Positions 15,564 through 23,949 are shown, counted from the stretch's first letter. The stretch is DNA of 64,000 nt from Streptomyces sp. PT12 (GCF_003311645.1 NZ_QEST01000080.1:62001-126000); one strand, 5' to 3'. Translations and numbers: made by a program. The notes: a model not told the origin generated them from the letters alone.

Positions 15564-17843
15564 CTACGCGAACGGCTCCCAGGACGTCGTGCCCGTGCTG
15601 GCGCCCGCCGAGGGGCTGGCGCTCGCGGTGCCCTCGGTGGTCTCGGCGCCGCCCTCTTCGCCGCCACCGCCCTCCTCGCCGCCGCTCTGGTCTCCGCCGC
15701 CTTCCTCGGCGCCGCCGTCCTCCGTTCCGCCGTCTTCCGTGCCACCCTCCTCACCGCCGATAGCGCCGTCCTCCTCGCCACCACCGCCCTGCTCGGCGCC
15801 GCCCTCCTCGCCGCCGGGGTCGCCGTTGGTGCCGCCGCTCGACGAGCCGTTCGTCGGGGGGTCGTCCGGTGGGTCATCGGAGCCACCGGTCGAGCCACCG
15901 GTGGCGGTGCCGCCGCCCGAGGCGCTCGTGGCCGGGTCGGGCGGGGGGTTCTCGTCGGGGCTGTCGGGGGGTTCGGGGCTCTCGGACTCCTCGGCCGAGT
16001 CGGAGGGCGACGGGCTCTCGCTCTCCTCGGGCGACTCACTCGGCGACTCGGCGGGGTCGGTGTCGTCGTCGGTGGGGGTGTCGTCGAGCCGGGACGGCGT
16101 GGTGCGGCGGCTGTCGTCGGGCTCGGCCTCGTCGGAGTCGCCCCCGCCGATGCCGAGGGCCACAACGGTGCCGAGCGCGGCGAGCAGCAGCGCGCCCGCC
16201 GCCGCGGCGACCGCGTTGCGCCGGGGGCCCGCGGGGGCGGCGGGCTCCTTCGCGCCCGCGCGGTGGAGCATCTGGGTGGGGGTGTCGTCGGGCCCGAACG
16301 GTGGCGCCGGCGCCTTGGACACCGGGGGTATGCCCTCGGGTGGGGTGTGGGCGCGCGGCGAGGCCAGGTCGTCGACCAGCGCGAGGGCCCGGCGGCCCGA
16401 CACCGCGCCGCGGGCGTCGGAGAGCACGCTGCGCAGCGTCGTCGACGCCTCCAACTCCACGCGGGCGCGGTCGAGTTGGCCCTGGACGATGGCGAGGACG
16501 CCCAGCTCGTGGTGGAAGTACGCCTGGTGGGCCACGTCGCCAGCGGCACGCGCCGCCTCCTGTCCGCTGCGCAGCACGCGCTCCCAGGCGCCCCAGCGCA
16601 GCGAGGCGGCGAGCGGCGGGGCCGCGGCGCGGGCGAGCGCGGCGACGGCGGCGGTGTGGCCCGCGCGCTGCGCCGATCCGACGGTGGCGAGCAGGGCTTC
16701 GGCCTCGGCGGCGACCGCGGCCTCGGTGGCCTCGGGCAGCGCGAGCCACCACGTGTAGTGGCGGGCGGCGGCCAGGGCGCGGTCGGCCGAGCCCTCGCCC
16801 ATGCCGTCGGCGAGCAGTTCGCCCAGGAGGGCGGCGGGCACCCGGTGGCCCCGGCCGAACGGCGTGAGCAGCCCCGAGCCGAGCAGCACGTCGTGGTCGG
16901 CGGCGGTGACGGGGTGGCCCGTGAGGGCGGGCAGGCGCGCGGGCTCCGGGCACGCGCCGCCGAGCGCGACGGCGTGGCGCAGGATCTCGCGGGCGCCGTC
17001 GGGGAGCGCCCTGACGAGGGTCGCGGTCAGGGTGGCGGCGTCGGGCAGCGGCGTCACCGCGCCTTCGCCCCTTGCGCCGAGCACGGCGGCGGCCTGGACG
17101 AAGCGGAGCGGCAGCCCGTCGGTGTCGAACCACAGGTCGGCGGCCCAGTCAGTCTCGGCCTCGTCCAGCGGGCGCTCGATGGCGAGTTCGACGAGCTCGA
17201 GGGCGGCGGTGCGGCTGATGCCGCCGATGAAGACCTCGTCGAGGCGGGACTCGGAGACCGGCGGGGGAACGGTCGGCTCGGCGGCGATGAGGAACGCGCA
17301 CTCCGGGGTGGCGTCGAGCAGTTCGTCGAGGGCGGCGCCGCCGAACTCCAGGTCGTCGAGGACGACGACGGCGCCGATCTGGCGCAGCGCGGCGGCCAGC
17401 TCGGGCCCGCCGGGGCGGTGGGCGGGGGCGTGGTGCACGGCGGAGTACAGCTCGTGCGACAGGTCCTGGGGCGTGCGGCGGTGGCCGTCGAGCCGTATCA
17501 CGCCGTCGGGCGCCAGGTCGGCGCAGTCGCGCGCGACGGCGGCGAGCAGGGCGCTGCGGCCCGCGCCCGAAGGGGCGGTGACGCGGACGGAACGGCCGCG
17601 CGCCAGCAGGCGGTAGAGCCTGGCGCGTTCCTCGTCGCGCTCCAGCAGGGGCGCCGTGGGCGGCGCGTCGCCGTCCTGGCGCGCGAGCGCGCGGCGCGGG
17701 GTGAGGGGGCGGCGGCCTGGCGGGCAGGACTCGATCTCGCTGCCGTCCACCGGGTTGACGGTGAGCAGGAAGTCGCCCGCGACCAGCTCGACAACGCGCG
17801 CGGGGCCGTCATCTGCGGTCCCCGCGGGGGAGTTGAGGTCCAT
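15564..17843 (-). CDS. P-loop ATPase with helical repeats, one membrane segment and acidic Gly-rich tail
   Basis: 759 residues. A short N terminus is followed by an AAA/NACHT-like ATPase region (about 68-320): P-loop APSGAGRSALL with Arg where Lys is expected, and Walker B VVVLDDLEF. Residues about 330-470 are alpha-helical with TPR-like character (HHELGVLAIVQGQLDRARVELE). One membrane helix lies near residues 530-552 (AVAAAAGALLLAALGTVVAL), and about 200 residues of low-complexity Ser/Pro/Glu/Gly follow, presumably extracytoplasmic. Related proteins sit between nucS and the STAS gene in Streptomyces; their function is unknown to me. The Arg P-loop suggests weak or regulatory nucleotide use. 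A secreted or wall-spanning tail is inference. Confidence 0.75.
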   Translation of the reverse strand: MDLNSPAGTADDGPARVVELVAGDFLLTVNPVDGSEIESCPPGRRPLTPRRALARQDGDAPPTAPLLERDEERARLYRLLARGRSVRVTAPSGAGRSALLAAVARDCADLAPDGVIRLDGHRRTPQDLSHELYSAVHHAPAHRPGGPELAAALRQIGAVVVLDDLEFGGAALDELLDATPECAFLIAAEPTVPPPVSESRLDEVFIGGISRTAALELVELAIERPLDEAETDWAADLWFDTDGLPLRFVQAAAVLGARGEGAVTPLPDAATLTATLVRALPDGAREILRHAVALGGACPEPARLPALTGHPVTAADHDVLLGSGLLTPFGRGHRVPAALLGELLADGMGEGSADRALAAARHYTWWLALPEATEAAVAAEAEALLATVGSAQRAGHTAAVAALARAAAPPLAASLRWGAWERVLRSGQEAARAAGDVAHQAYFHHELGVLAIVQGQLDRARVELEASTTLRSVLSDARGAVSGRRALALVDDLASPRAHTPPEGIPPVSKAPAPPFGPDDTPTQMLHRAGAKEPAAPAGPRRNAVAAAAGALLLAALGTVVALGIGGGDSDEAEPDDSRRTTPSRLDDTPTDDDTDPAESPSESPEESESPSPSDSAEESESPEPPDSPDENPPPDPATSASGGGTATGGSTGGSDDPPDDPPTNGSSSGGTNGDPGGEEGGAEQGGGGEEDGAIGGEEGGTEDGGTEDGGAEEGGGDQSGGEEGGGGEEGGAETTEGTASASPSAGASTGTTSWEPFA

Positions 17844-17956
17844 GGTCAGTGTCTCTCGGAGGCGGTGCGGCCGGGCGGCCGGTGGTGCCCACGCTACCGC
17901 CGCGTGTCACACACCCGGCGGCCGGAGCCACCCAACCCGCCCTTGTCTTCCGAGGA

Positions 17957-18250
17957 TTATGAGGCGAAGGTGAGAATGCGGTGCAGGCGGGTGGCCACCA
18001 GCACGCGCCGCATCCGGGGCGGCACGTCGCGTAGCACCAGGCGGCGGCCGCAGCGGCCCGCCCTGCGGTGCGTGCCCATGATCACGCCAAGGCCCGTGGC
18101 ATCCCACGAGTCCAGCTCCTTGAGGTCGAGTACGAGGTCCCCGTTGCCCGAGTCGACGGCGTGGTGCAGGGCCAGCCTGGCGTCCGCGGCACTGCGCACG
18201 TCCAGTCGCCCGCCGACGACCAGCTCCGCGTGGTCGCCCTTGATGTGCAT
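17957..18250 (-). CDS. STAS-domain anti-sigma factor antagonist
   Basis: 97 residues, one STAS domain like SpoIIAA/RsbV. These proteins bind anti-sigma kinases and release a sigma factor, controlled by phosphorylation of a Ser or Thr at the DS(S/T)GLG loop. Here the loop reads DSWDATGLGVIMGTH, so the usual first Ser is Ala51 and only Thr52 can take phosphate. ATG 18250 has a GGGGAGCG ribosome site. It stands alone, with no kinase or sigma gene beside it; the 197 bp upstream contain no gene. Confidence 0.88.
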   Translation of the reverse strand: MHIKGDHAELVVGGRLDVRSAADARLALHHAVDSGNGDLVLDLKELDSWDATGLGVIMGTHRRAGRCGRRLVLRDVPPRMRRVLVATRLHRILTFAS

Positions 18251-18409
18251 AAACGCTCCCCGCTGCCCATGGGGCGACTGTTGACGACTGTGTCCCACCG
18301 TTAAAAGTGACAGTTCTCTTGGTCGTGAGTTGCTGGCTGTGTTCAAACCGATACCGAAATCACCCGTGGAGGTGATCAGGGGCGATCGGTGGGCGTGCCG
18401 CGCCGGGCC

Positions 18410-18457
18410 GTTCAGCGGGCGGGTCAGCGGGCGGGTCAGTAGGCGGGTCAGTAGGCG
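18410..18457. repeat. Four 12-bp tandem repeats carrying the hbd stop codon
   Basis: Units at 18410-18421, 18422-18433, 18434-18445 and 18446-18457 (GGTCAGYRGGCG). Read on the minus strand, each carries a TGA, and the first contains the last codons of the dehydrogenase gene. The unit is a multiple of three, so stops recur in frame. Confidence 0.85.
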
Positions 18458-19296
18458 AAGAAGCCCTTGCCGCTCTTGCGCCCCAGATCCCCCGCGTCGA
18501 CCATGCGGCGCATGATCTCGGGTGGCGCGAACTTGCCGTCGGCGGACTCGGTGTGGATGTTCTCGGTGGCGTGCATGAGGATGTCCACCCCGGTGAGGTC
18601 GGCGGTGGCGAGCGGGCCCATCGCGTGGCCGAAGCCCAGGCGGCACGCGGTGTCGATGTCCTCGGCTGTGGCCACGCCCGACTCGTAGAGCTTGACGGCC
18701 TCGACGACCAGCGCCGAGATGAGGCGGGTGGTGACGAACCCGGCCACGTCGCGCTCGACCACGATGCAGGTCTTGCCCGTGGACTCGGCGAACTCCCGTG
18801 CGGCGGCGAGCGTTTCGTCGCTGGTGCGGTGGCCGCGGACCAGCTCGCACAGGGCCATCACGGGGACCGGCGAGAAGAAGTGGGTGCCCACGACGCGCTC
18901 GGGGCGCGCGGTCGCGGCGGCGAGCTTGGTGATGGGGATGGCCGAGGTGTTGGAGGCCAGCACGGCGGTGTCCTTGACCAGCCCGTCCAGGGTGCGCAGC
19001 AGCTCCGCCTTGATGTCGAAGCGCTCGAAGACGGCCTCGACCACGATGTCGGCCTCCGCGGCGGCGTCGAGGTCGGTGGTCGTGGTCACGCGGCCCAGCG
19101 TCTCCTCGGCGAGCTGGGCCGTCAGCCCGCCCTTGGCCACGAACCTGCCGAGCGATGACTCCATGCCGGAGCGCGCCCTGGCCAGCGCGTCGTCCGTGAG
19201 GTCCCGCAGGGTCACCTCCCACCCGGCCTGCGCGGCGACCTGGGCGATGCCGGACCCCATGAGTCCCGCACCGATGACGGCGAGCTTCCTGGCCAC
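18448..19296 (-). CDS. 3-hydroxybutyryl-CoA dehydrogenase
   Basis: 282 residues, the usual size of the short single-function enzyme. NAD(P)-dependent oxidation of 3-hydroxyacyl-CoA, as in butyryl-CoA or PHB-type metabolism. Rossmann motif GAGLMGSGIAQVAAQAGW (9-26), E-rich ADIVVEAVFERFDIK, catalytic His in GTHFFSPVPVM with SNTSAIPI before it, and a C-terminal helical dimer domain ending GRKSGKGFFAY. GTG 19296 has an AAGGAG site at normal distance and gives the correct ARKLAVIGAG start. The stop sits in the first copy of a 12-bp tandem repeat. Divergent neighbours are absent; a TetR gene on the same strand starts 755 bp upstream. Confidence 0.94.
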   Translation of the reverse strand: MARKLAVIGAGLMGSGIAQVAAQAGWEVTLRDLTDDALARARSGMESSLGRFVAKGGLTAQLAEETLGRVTTTTDLDAAAEADIVVEAVFERFDIKAELLRTLDGLVKDTAVLASNTSAIPITKLAAATARPERVVGTHFFSPVPVMALCELVRGHRTSDETLAAAREFAESTGKTCIVVERDVAGFVTTRLISALVVEAVKLYESGVATAEDIDTACRLGFGHAMGPLATADLTGVDILMHATENIHTESADGKFAPPEIMRRMVDAGDLGRKSGKGFFAY

Positions 19297-19409
19297 GTGT
19301 GATCTCCTTCGATGCGCGGCGACCCGGACCCCGAAGCGTATCGATCCCGAGGGGCCGTCGGGTACGGAAGAGACGCGCGTCACGCCGTGGACACGTGGGG
19401 ACACACGCG

Positions 19410-20051
19410 TCAGTCCCCCGCGGGGCGGCGGGCGTAGTCGAGCACGCGAGGGCTCATCAGCTCCTCGGCCACCGCCAGCTTCTCCAGCAACAGGGCGGCC
19501 GTCGCGTCGGGCGAGCGGCGTTCGAGCGCGCACGCGCCCGCCGTGCGGTAGAGGTCGGCCTGCAACGCCATCAGCTGCCCCGCGATCACCTCGGGAACGT
19601 GGTCGCCGCGCGCCGCCCCCGTCTCCTCGGCCAGCGTCTCCCTCAGCCGCTCGCCCGTCGCCTGCGTCATGCGCATGAACCGCGTCATCAGGGTCTCGGA
19701 CCCCATGGCGACCCGCATGACCTCGTGGTGCCCCTCGTACAGGCCCACCCATGGCCTGCGGTCGACGATGTCGCGCCGCAGCCCGCGCAGCACGGCCTCG
19801 GCGGCCGACTCACCCCGCGCCCGGTGCCTGACCCAGCCGGAAGGGCGTTCGACGAGCGCGGCCTCGCGGTCGAAGAACAGCTCCTCCTTGGTCGGGAAGT
19901 AGTTGTAGACGGTGTTCACCGAGACGTTGGCCGCCTCCGCGACCTCGGCGACCGTGACCGCGTCGAAGCCGCGCTCCAGGAAGAGACCGGTGGCGACCTC
20001 CGAAATCTGTTGCCTGGTCTGGCGCTTCTTGCGTTCCCTGAGCCCGGCCAT
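19410..20051 (-). CDS. TetR-family regulator
   Basis: 213 residues. N-terminal TetR helix-turn-helix (about 10-56): RQTRQQISEVATGLFLERGF, then VTVAEVAEAANVSVNTVYNYFPTK, the canonical recognition helix. The C-terminal ligand domain has no recognisable specificity. ATG 20051 is preferred because a TACGAT box lies exactly 6 bp upstream, the leaderless arrangement, and the HTH starts at the right place. It is divergent from the cobalamin adenosyltransferase gene, 93 bp apart, and upstream of the dehydrogenase gene on the same strand; either could be its target, which is inference. Confidence 0.9.
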   Translation of the reverse strand: MAGLRERKKRQTRQQISEVATGLFLERGFDAVTVAEVAEAANVSVNTVYNYFPTKEELFFDREAALVERPSGWVRHRARGESAAEAVLRGLRRDIVDRRPWVGLYEGHHEVMRVAMGSETLMTRFMRMTQATGERLRETLAEETGAARGDHVPEVIAGQLMALQADLYRTAGACALERRSPDATAALLLEKLAVAEELMSPRVLDYARRPAGD

Positions 20052-20057
20052 GACCTC

Positions 20058-20138
20058 ATCGTAGCCATTCCTGACCAGCTCAGAACGTGAAACCCGGGGG
20101 ACCTCGGGGCGCCACGCACCGCGCTCGGGCCCTACGCT
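20058..20138. promoter_or_regulatory. Back-to-back leaderless promoters (TetR and adenosyltransferase)
   Basis: On the minus strand TACGAT (20058-20063) lies 6 bp before the TetR ATG. On the plus strand TACGCT (20133-20138) lies 6 bp before the adenosyltransferase ATG. The 69 bp between them must hold both -35 regions and any operator. No clear palindrome is seen. Confidence 0.55.
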
Positions 20139-20144
20139 CGGACC

Positions 20145-20717
20145 ATGGTCAACCTCACCCGGATCTACACCCGTACCGGAGACACCGGCACCACGGCGCT
20201 GGGCGACATGAGTCGCACCGCCAAGACCGACCCGCGGATCGCCGCGTACGCCGACGCCAACGAAGCCAACGCCGCGATCGGCACCGCGCTCGCCATCGGC
20301 GCCCTCCCCGACGACGTGCGCGCCGTCCTGGTCCGCGTGCAGAACGACCTCTTCGACGTGGGCGCCGACCTGTGCACCCCCGTCGTCCCCGACCCCGAAC
20401 ACCCGCCGCTGCGCGTCGAGCAGAGCTATGTCGACCGGCTCGAGGCGGACTGCGACGCGTTCCTGGCCGGGCTGGAGAAGCTCCGCAGCTTCATCCTGCC
20501 GGGCGGCACCCCTGGCGCGGCCCTGCTCCACCAGGCGTGCACGGTGGTCCGCAGGGCCGAACGCTCCACATGGGCCGCGCTCGAGACCCATGGCGCGACG
20601 ATGAACGCCCTCACCGCGACCTATCTCAACCGCCTCTCCGACCTGCTGTTCATCCTCGCCCGCACGGCCAACAAGGAGACCGGCGACATCCTGTGGGTCC
20701 CCGGCGAGAACCGCTGA
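20145..20717 (+). CDS. ATP:cob(I)alamin adenosyltransferase, PduO type
   Basis: 190 residues. It makes adenosylcobalamin, the cofactor of methylmalonyl-CoA mutase and of the class II ribonucleotide reductase common in Streptomyces. PduO hallmarks: N-terminal IYTRTGDTGTTALGDMSRTAKTDPR (in part residues 7-26), the VQNDLFDVGADL segment, ILPGG, CTVVRRAERS and NRLSDLLFILAR with the conserved Arg/Asp residues. The start is leaderless. The gene ends in a 17-bp tandem repeat that carries its stop. It links functionally to the meaB/mce cluster at the left of the window. Confidence 0.95.
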   Translation: MVNLTRIYTRTGDTGTTALGDMSRTAKTDPRIAAYADANEANAAIGTALAIGALPDDVRAVLVRVQNDLFDVGADLCTPVVPDPEHPPLRVEQSYVDRLEADCDAFLAGLEKLRSFILPGGTPGAALLHQACTVVRRAERSTWAALETHGATMNALTATYLNRLSDLLFILARTANKETGDILWVPGENR

Positions 20718-20745
20718 ACGCCCAGGCCCGCTGAACGCTCAGGCC
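20712..20745. repeat. 17-bp tandem duplication at the adenosyltransferase stop codon
   Basis: CGCTGAACGCYCAGGCC at 20712-20728 and 20729-20745, one mismatch. Both copies carry the TGA; the second also supplies the stop of the convergent membrane-protein gene. Confidence 0.8.
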
Positions 20746-21332
20746 CGCGACCGCCGTTCGGCCGCCGCCCCTTCGGCGGCCCCCTCGGCGGCCCCGCCCT
20801 CGGGCGCCTTCTTGGGCCACACCGTGTAGGTCAGGGCGATCAGCGCGTGAATGCCGAGGACGCGCAGGCCCGTCCACTGCCACGCGCGCAGCGCCTCGGT
20901 GCGGTCGGCGTCCGCGATGGCCCAGATCATCGTCTGGAGCGTCGCCAGCGCGATGACCACGGCGAGCAGCGTCATCGACCAGATCCGCCACTCGTGCGCC
21001 GCCCTGGCCGCGCCGTAACGCGGCGGCTTGGGCGGCCTCGGGGCGCCCGCGAAGCGGTGCGCGGCGTGCCCGTCCGCCCAGCGGATCACATAGCGCCCGT
21101 AGGCCACGGTGAACCCCAGGTACAACGCGGCCAGGCCGTGCGCCGCCGAAGGCTCGGCGCCGCGCGCCAGGTCCACCGAGGTGGCCGTCAGCAGCAGCAC
21201 GTCGATCAGCGGCACGCACACCAGCAGCACGGCCCCGAGCCGCGGCCTCCGCAGCCCGTAGCGGGCCCCGAGCCCCGCGGCGAGCACCACCCAGAAGCCG
21301 ACCTCGGCGGCGGCGATCAGTCCCACGATCAT
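20739..21332 (-). CDS. Five-helix membrane protein, function unknown
   Basis: 197 residues, ATG 21332 with a GGGAGGA ribosome site. About five hydrophobic helices: 1-24, 33-58, 64-85, 117-141 and 151-170. A basic cytoplasmic loop (RPPKPPRYGAARAAHEWR) sits between helices 3 and 4. The C terminus is an Ala/Glu/Gly repeat (EGGAAEGAAEGAAAE). No catalytic residues or transporter motif are recognisable. Its stop lies in the second copy of the 17-bp repeat shared with the convergent adenosyltransferase gene. Confidence 0.75.
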   Translation of the reverse strand: MIVGLIAAAEVGFWVVLAAGLGARYGLRRPRLGAVLLVCVPLIDVLLLTATSVDLARGAEPSAAHGLAALYLGFTVAYGRYVIRWADGHAAHRFAGAPRPPKPPRYGAARAAHEWRIWSMTLLAVVIALATLQTMIWAIADADRTEALRAWQWTGLRVLGIHALIALTYTVWPKKAPEGGAAEGAAEGAAAERRSRA

Positions 21333-21420
21333 GGCGCGTCCTCCCTCGCTCCCCTCCACCCTGGCCGCTTCCCCGCCCCGCCACGTCGGCCCCCACGACG
21401 ATTCGGGGGCGCGCGGCTGC

Positions 21421-21447
21421 ACCGTTCGGACTACACCGTCCGACGGT
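21421..21447. promoter_or_regulatory. Near-perfect inverted repeat between membrane gene and histidine kinase
   Basis: ACCGTTCGGAC (21421-21431) faces GTCCGACGGT (21438-21447) across 6 bp; the arms match except for one inserted base. It lies 35 bp before the kinase start, a fitting place for an operator, possibly of the NarL-type regulator itself. Confidence 0.45.
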
Positions 21448-21481
21448 GCCGCGCCCGGCCCCGACGTGCTGTGATGGAGCC

Positions 21482-22666
21482 ATGTCCCGCCCCGCCCCGC
21501 CGCACCGCCACGACGTGTGGATCGCGCTTGCGGGACTGGCGGGCGGCCTGTTCGGGATCGCCTTCGGCCTGTACACCGTGAACCCCGGCCGCGACCACGG
21601 CCCCGCCGTGCTCGTCGGCCTGCTGATGATGTGCGGCGCCGAGCTGCTGCGCCGCACCGCGCCCGTGTGGGCGCTCGGCGTCGCCGTGGTCGCGCTGGTC
21701 CTCGACGTCGTCACGGGCGGCCTGCTCGCCGTGCTGGTGATGTTCACCGACGTGCTGTACGCCACGACGCTCTACGGCCCCTCCCGGGTGGCCAGGGCCC
21801 TGGCGCCCGGCAGCGTCGTCTTCTCCGTGGCCGCCACCGTGGGCACCCTCGCGTGGCTGCGCACGCCCGAGGCGCTGCTGCTCGGCGTGCTGGCCGCGGG
21901 GGTCACCGCGACGCCCGTGTGGACCGGGCTCATGCTCAGGCAGCACCGCGAGGCCGCGGCCGCCGAGCGGCTGCGCGCCGAACAGACCGCGCTGCTCGCC
22001 GAGATGGACCGCGCACAGGCGGTCGCCGCCGAGCGCTCCCGCATGGCGCGCGAGCTGCACGACCGCGTCGCCAACCACCTCTCCGCCATCGCCATCCACG
22101 CCACCGCCGCGCTGACCCTGGACGAGCGCGACGCCGCGCGCGACGCGCTCGGGGTGATCAGGGAGAACAGCACCCAGGGACTGGCCGAGATGCGCCGCCT
22201 GATCGGCCTGCTGCGCGAGGCGGGCGGCGGGCACGCCGTCGAGGCGTCGCCCAGCCTCGACGGCCTCGACGCGCTGCTGCGCCACGCGGAGCGAGCGGGC
22301 GCGGCGGGCGGCCTGACGTTCACGGGCCTGGACGAACGCCCACCGCGCGCCGCCCGGCTGTCCGCGCCCGTCGAGCTGGCCGCGTACCGCATCGTGCAGG
22401 AGGCGCTGGCCAACGCGGTCAAGCACGCCGCGCCCGGCGAGGTCACCGTGCTGCTGCGGCAGGACGCGAAGGCGCTCACGGTCACCGTCACCAGCCCGTT
22501 CCACGAGCGCACGCCGTCGCGCGCGCCCGGCGCGGGCGCCGGGCTCGTCGGGATGCGCGAGCGCGTCGACCTGCTCGGCGGCGCGTTCGCCGCGGGCCCC
22601 GCGGACGCGGACCGGTGGCGCGTCCACGCCGAACTGCCCCTGGGAGAAGGGAAGTCCCCCGCATGA
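21482..22666 (+). CDS. Sensor histidine kinase, NarL/LuxR-partner type
   Basis: 394 residues. The N-terminal sensor consists of about five membrane helices (residues 12-150) with almost no outside domain. The HisKA_3 dimerisation helix follows, with phosphoacceptor His193 in ARELHDRVANHLSAIA, then an HATPase_c domain (about 290-390; N-box AYRIVQEALANAVKHA, G-box GAGAGLVGMRERV). ATG 21482 has GGAG in front; the earlier in-frame start at 21446 has no such site. The stop overlaps the response regulator start by ATGA, making a coupled two-component pair. Signal unknown; intramembrane or envelope stress is likely from the architecture. Confidence 0.93.
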   Translation: MSRPAPPHRHDVWIALAGLAGGLFGIAFGLYTVNPGRDHGPAVLVGLLMMCGAELLRRTAPVWALGVAVVALVLDVVTGGLLAVLVMFTDVLYATTLYGPSRVARALAPGSVVFSVAATVGTLAWLRTPEALLLGVLAAGVTATPVWTGLMLRQHREAAAAERLRAEQTALLAEMDRAQAVAAERSRMARELHDRVANHLSAIAIHATAALTLDERDAARDALGVIRENSTQGLAEMRRLIGLLREAGGGHAVEASPSLDGLDALLRHAERAGAAGGLTFTGLDERPPRAARLSAPVELAAYRIVQEALANAVKHAAPGEVTVLLRQDAKALTVTVTSPFHERTPSRAPGAGAGLVGMRERVDLLGGAFAAGPADADRWRVHAELPLGEGKSPA

Positions 22667-23328
22667 CCCCCATCAGGGTGCTGGTCGCCGAGGACCAGGC
22701 CGCCGTGCGCCTCGGCCTGGTGCTGATCCTGCGCAGCGCGCCCGACGTCGAGGTGGTGGGCGAGGCGGCGGACGGCGAGGAGGCGGTCCGCCTCGCCCGC
22801 GCGCTGCGCCCCGACCTCGTGCTGATGGACGTTCAGATGCCGCGGCTCGACGGCGTATCGGCGACCGCGCGCATCGCGGGCGACGGCCTTGCCGAGGTGC
22901 TCGTGCTGACGACGTTCGACTTCGACGAGTATGTCTTCGGCGCCCTGCGCGCCGGTGCGGGCGGCTTCCTGCTCAAGGACAGCGACGCGGCCGCCCTGCT
23001 CACCGCCGTCCGTGCGGTCGCCGCGGGCGATGGCCTGATCGCGCCCGCGGTCACCCGCAGGCTCATCGCCGAGTTCGCGCGCTCATCCCCCGCGCCCGCG
23101 CCCGCCGCCCCGCCGGGCGCCGACCGCCTCGCCGCTCTGACCCCGCGCGAGCGCGAGGTGCTCGCACAGGTCGGCGCGGGCCTGTCCAACGCCGAGATCG
23201 CCGCCCGGCTGTGGATGGCCGAGGCCACCGTGAAGACCCATGTCAGCCGCATCCTGCACAAGCTCGGGCTGCGCAGCCGAGTCCAGGCGGCCATCCTGGC
23301 CCAGGAGTCGGGCACCACCCCGGAGTGA
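22663..23328 (+). CDS. Response regulator, NarL family
   Basis: 221 residues. Receiver domain (1-120) with acidic pocket E10/D11, phosphoacceptor D56 (LVLMDVQMPRLDG), Thr in LVLTTFDFDEYVF and Lys in GFLLKDSDA. A Pro/Ala linker precedes the LuxR-type helix-turn-helix (ALTPREREVLAQVGAGLSNAEIA). ATG 22663 overlaps the kinase stop. The gene ends in a 14-bp tandem repeat carrying its stop. Regulates transcription on phosphorylation by the cognate kinase; the targets are unknown. Confidence 0.94.
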   Translation: MTPIRVLVAEDQAAVRLGLVLILRSAPDVEVVGEAADGEEAVRLARALRPDLVLMDVQMPRLDGVSATARIAGDGLAEVLVLTTFDFDEYVFGALRAGAGGFLLKDSDAAALLTAVRAVAAGDGLIAPAVTRRLIAEFARSSPAPAPAAPPGADRLAALTPREREVLAQVGAGLSNAEIAARLWMAEATVKTHVSRILHKLGLRSRVQAAILAQESGTTPE

Positions 23329-23362
23329 GCGCCCCGAAGTAAGCGCCCCGAAGTGAGCGCCC
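23324..23362. repeat. 14-bp tandem repeat at the response-regulator stop
   Basis: AGTRAGCGCCCCGA at 23324-23337 and 23338-23351, plus a partial third unit to 23362. The stop TGA of the response regulator is in the first unit. The unit is not a multiple of three. Confidence 0.8.
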
Positions 23363-23477
23363 ACCTGGGCAACGCCCCGCCCCCACTCGGCCCATCACCG
23401 GGGGCGGCGCGCGCCGACGTCGCCACAGACTGAGGCCATGGCAGACCAGCACCAACGAAACGGCGGCCGCGCCTTCC

Positions 23478-23726
23478 GTGAGCGAACGCGGCTCCTCGGG
23501 CCCCCCGCCCGCGCGCGGCCCCTCGGGCGCGGCGCGCCGGGCGTGCAGACGCCTGGAGAAGCTGACGGGCCACCCGGTCGACGGCGTCTCGGCCGTGCAC
23601 CGCGATAAGGACGGCTGGCGCGTGTGCGTCGACGTCGTCGAAGTGCCCCGCATCCCCGACACCACCAGCCAGATGGCCATCTACGAGGTCGAGCTGGACG
23701 AGGACGGGCGGCTGCGCCAGTGCTGA
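23478..23726 (+). CDS. gvpO: Gas vesicle protein GvpO, truncated and possibly frameshifted
   Basis: 82 residues from GTG 23478. The core CRRLEKLTGHPVDGVSAVHR, DGWRVCVDVVEVPRIPDTT and YEVELDEDG is GvpO. The family normally continues about 20 residues past the acidic DEDG with a GYRRxxRY tail; here it stops at RLRQC. A better-placed start, ATG 23438 behind GAGG and reading MADQHQRNGGRAF, is one base out of frame with the core, so a frameshift in the N-terminal part is likely. Probably non-functional or reduced, in keeping with its neighbours. Confidence 0.7.
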   Translation: MSERGSSGPPPARGPSGAARRACRRLEKLTGHPVDGVSAVHRDKDGWRVCVDVVEVPRIPDTTSQMAIYEVELDEDGRLRQC

Positions 23727-23737
23727 GGAGCAGCGCC

Positions 23738-23947
23738 ATGACCGTTCCCACCGTCTACCGCCACGACGCGTGCCTCCCGCCGCGCACCGGCACCCTGTAC
23801 GACGTCATCGAAGAAGAAGGCCGTGCGCGGCGCCGGTTCGAAGGTCAAGGAGGCCGTCACCGGCAAGGGGCGCAACGGCGGCAACGGGGCAACGGCGGCA
23901 ACAGCGGCTCGAAAAGGAAGTCCCGCCACAAGGACGAGGAGGACTGA
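23738..23947 (+). pseudogene. gvpA: gvpA remnant (gas vesicle shell protein with core deleted)
   Basis: The ATG at 23738 has a GAGGAG ribosome site and gives MTV... and TGTLYDVIE, the start of a Streptomyces GvpA. The universally conserved core (the DKGLVIDAFVRVSLVGIEIL-type helix-strand region) is missing. Immediately after LYDVIE a different frame reads KKKAVRGAGSKVKEAVTGKG, resembling the lysine-rich C-terminal extension of actinobacterial GvpA, and near 23895 the original frame resumes as GNGGNSGSKRKSRHKDEED before the stop. So an internal deletion with frameshifts, between gvpO and gvpF where gvpA belongs. Confidence 0.65.
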
Positions 23948-23949
23948 AC

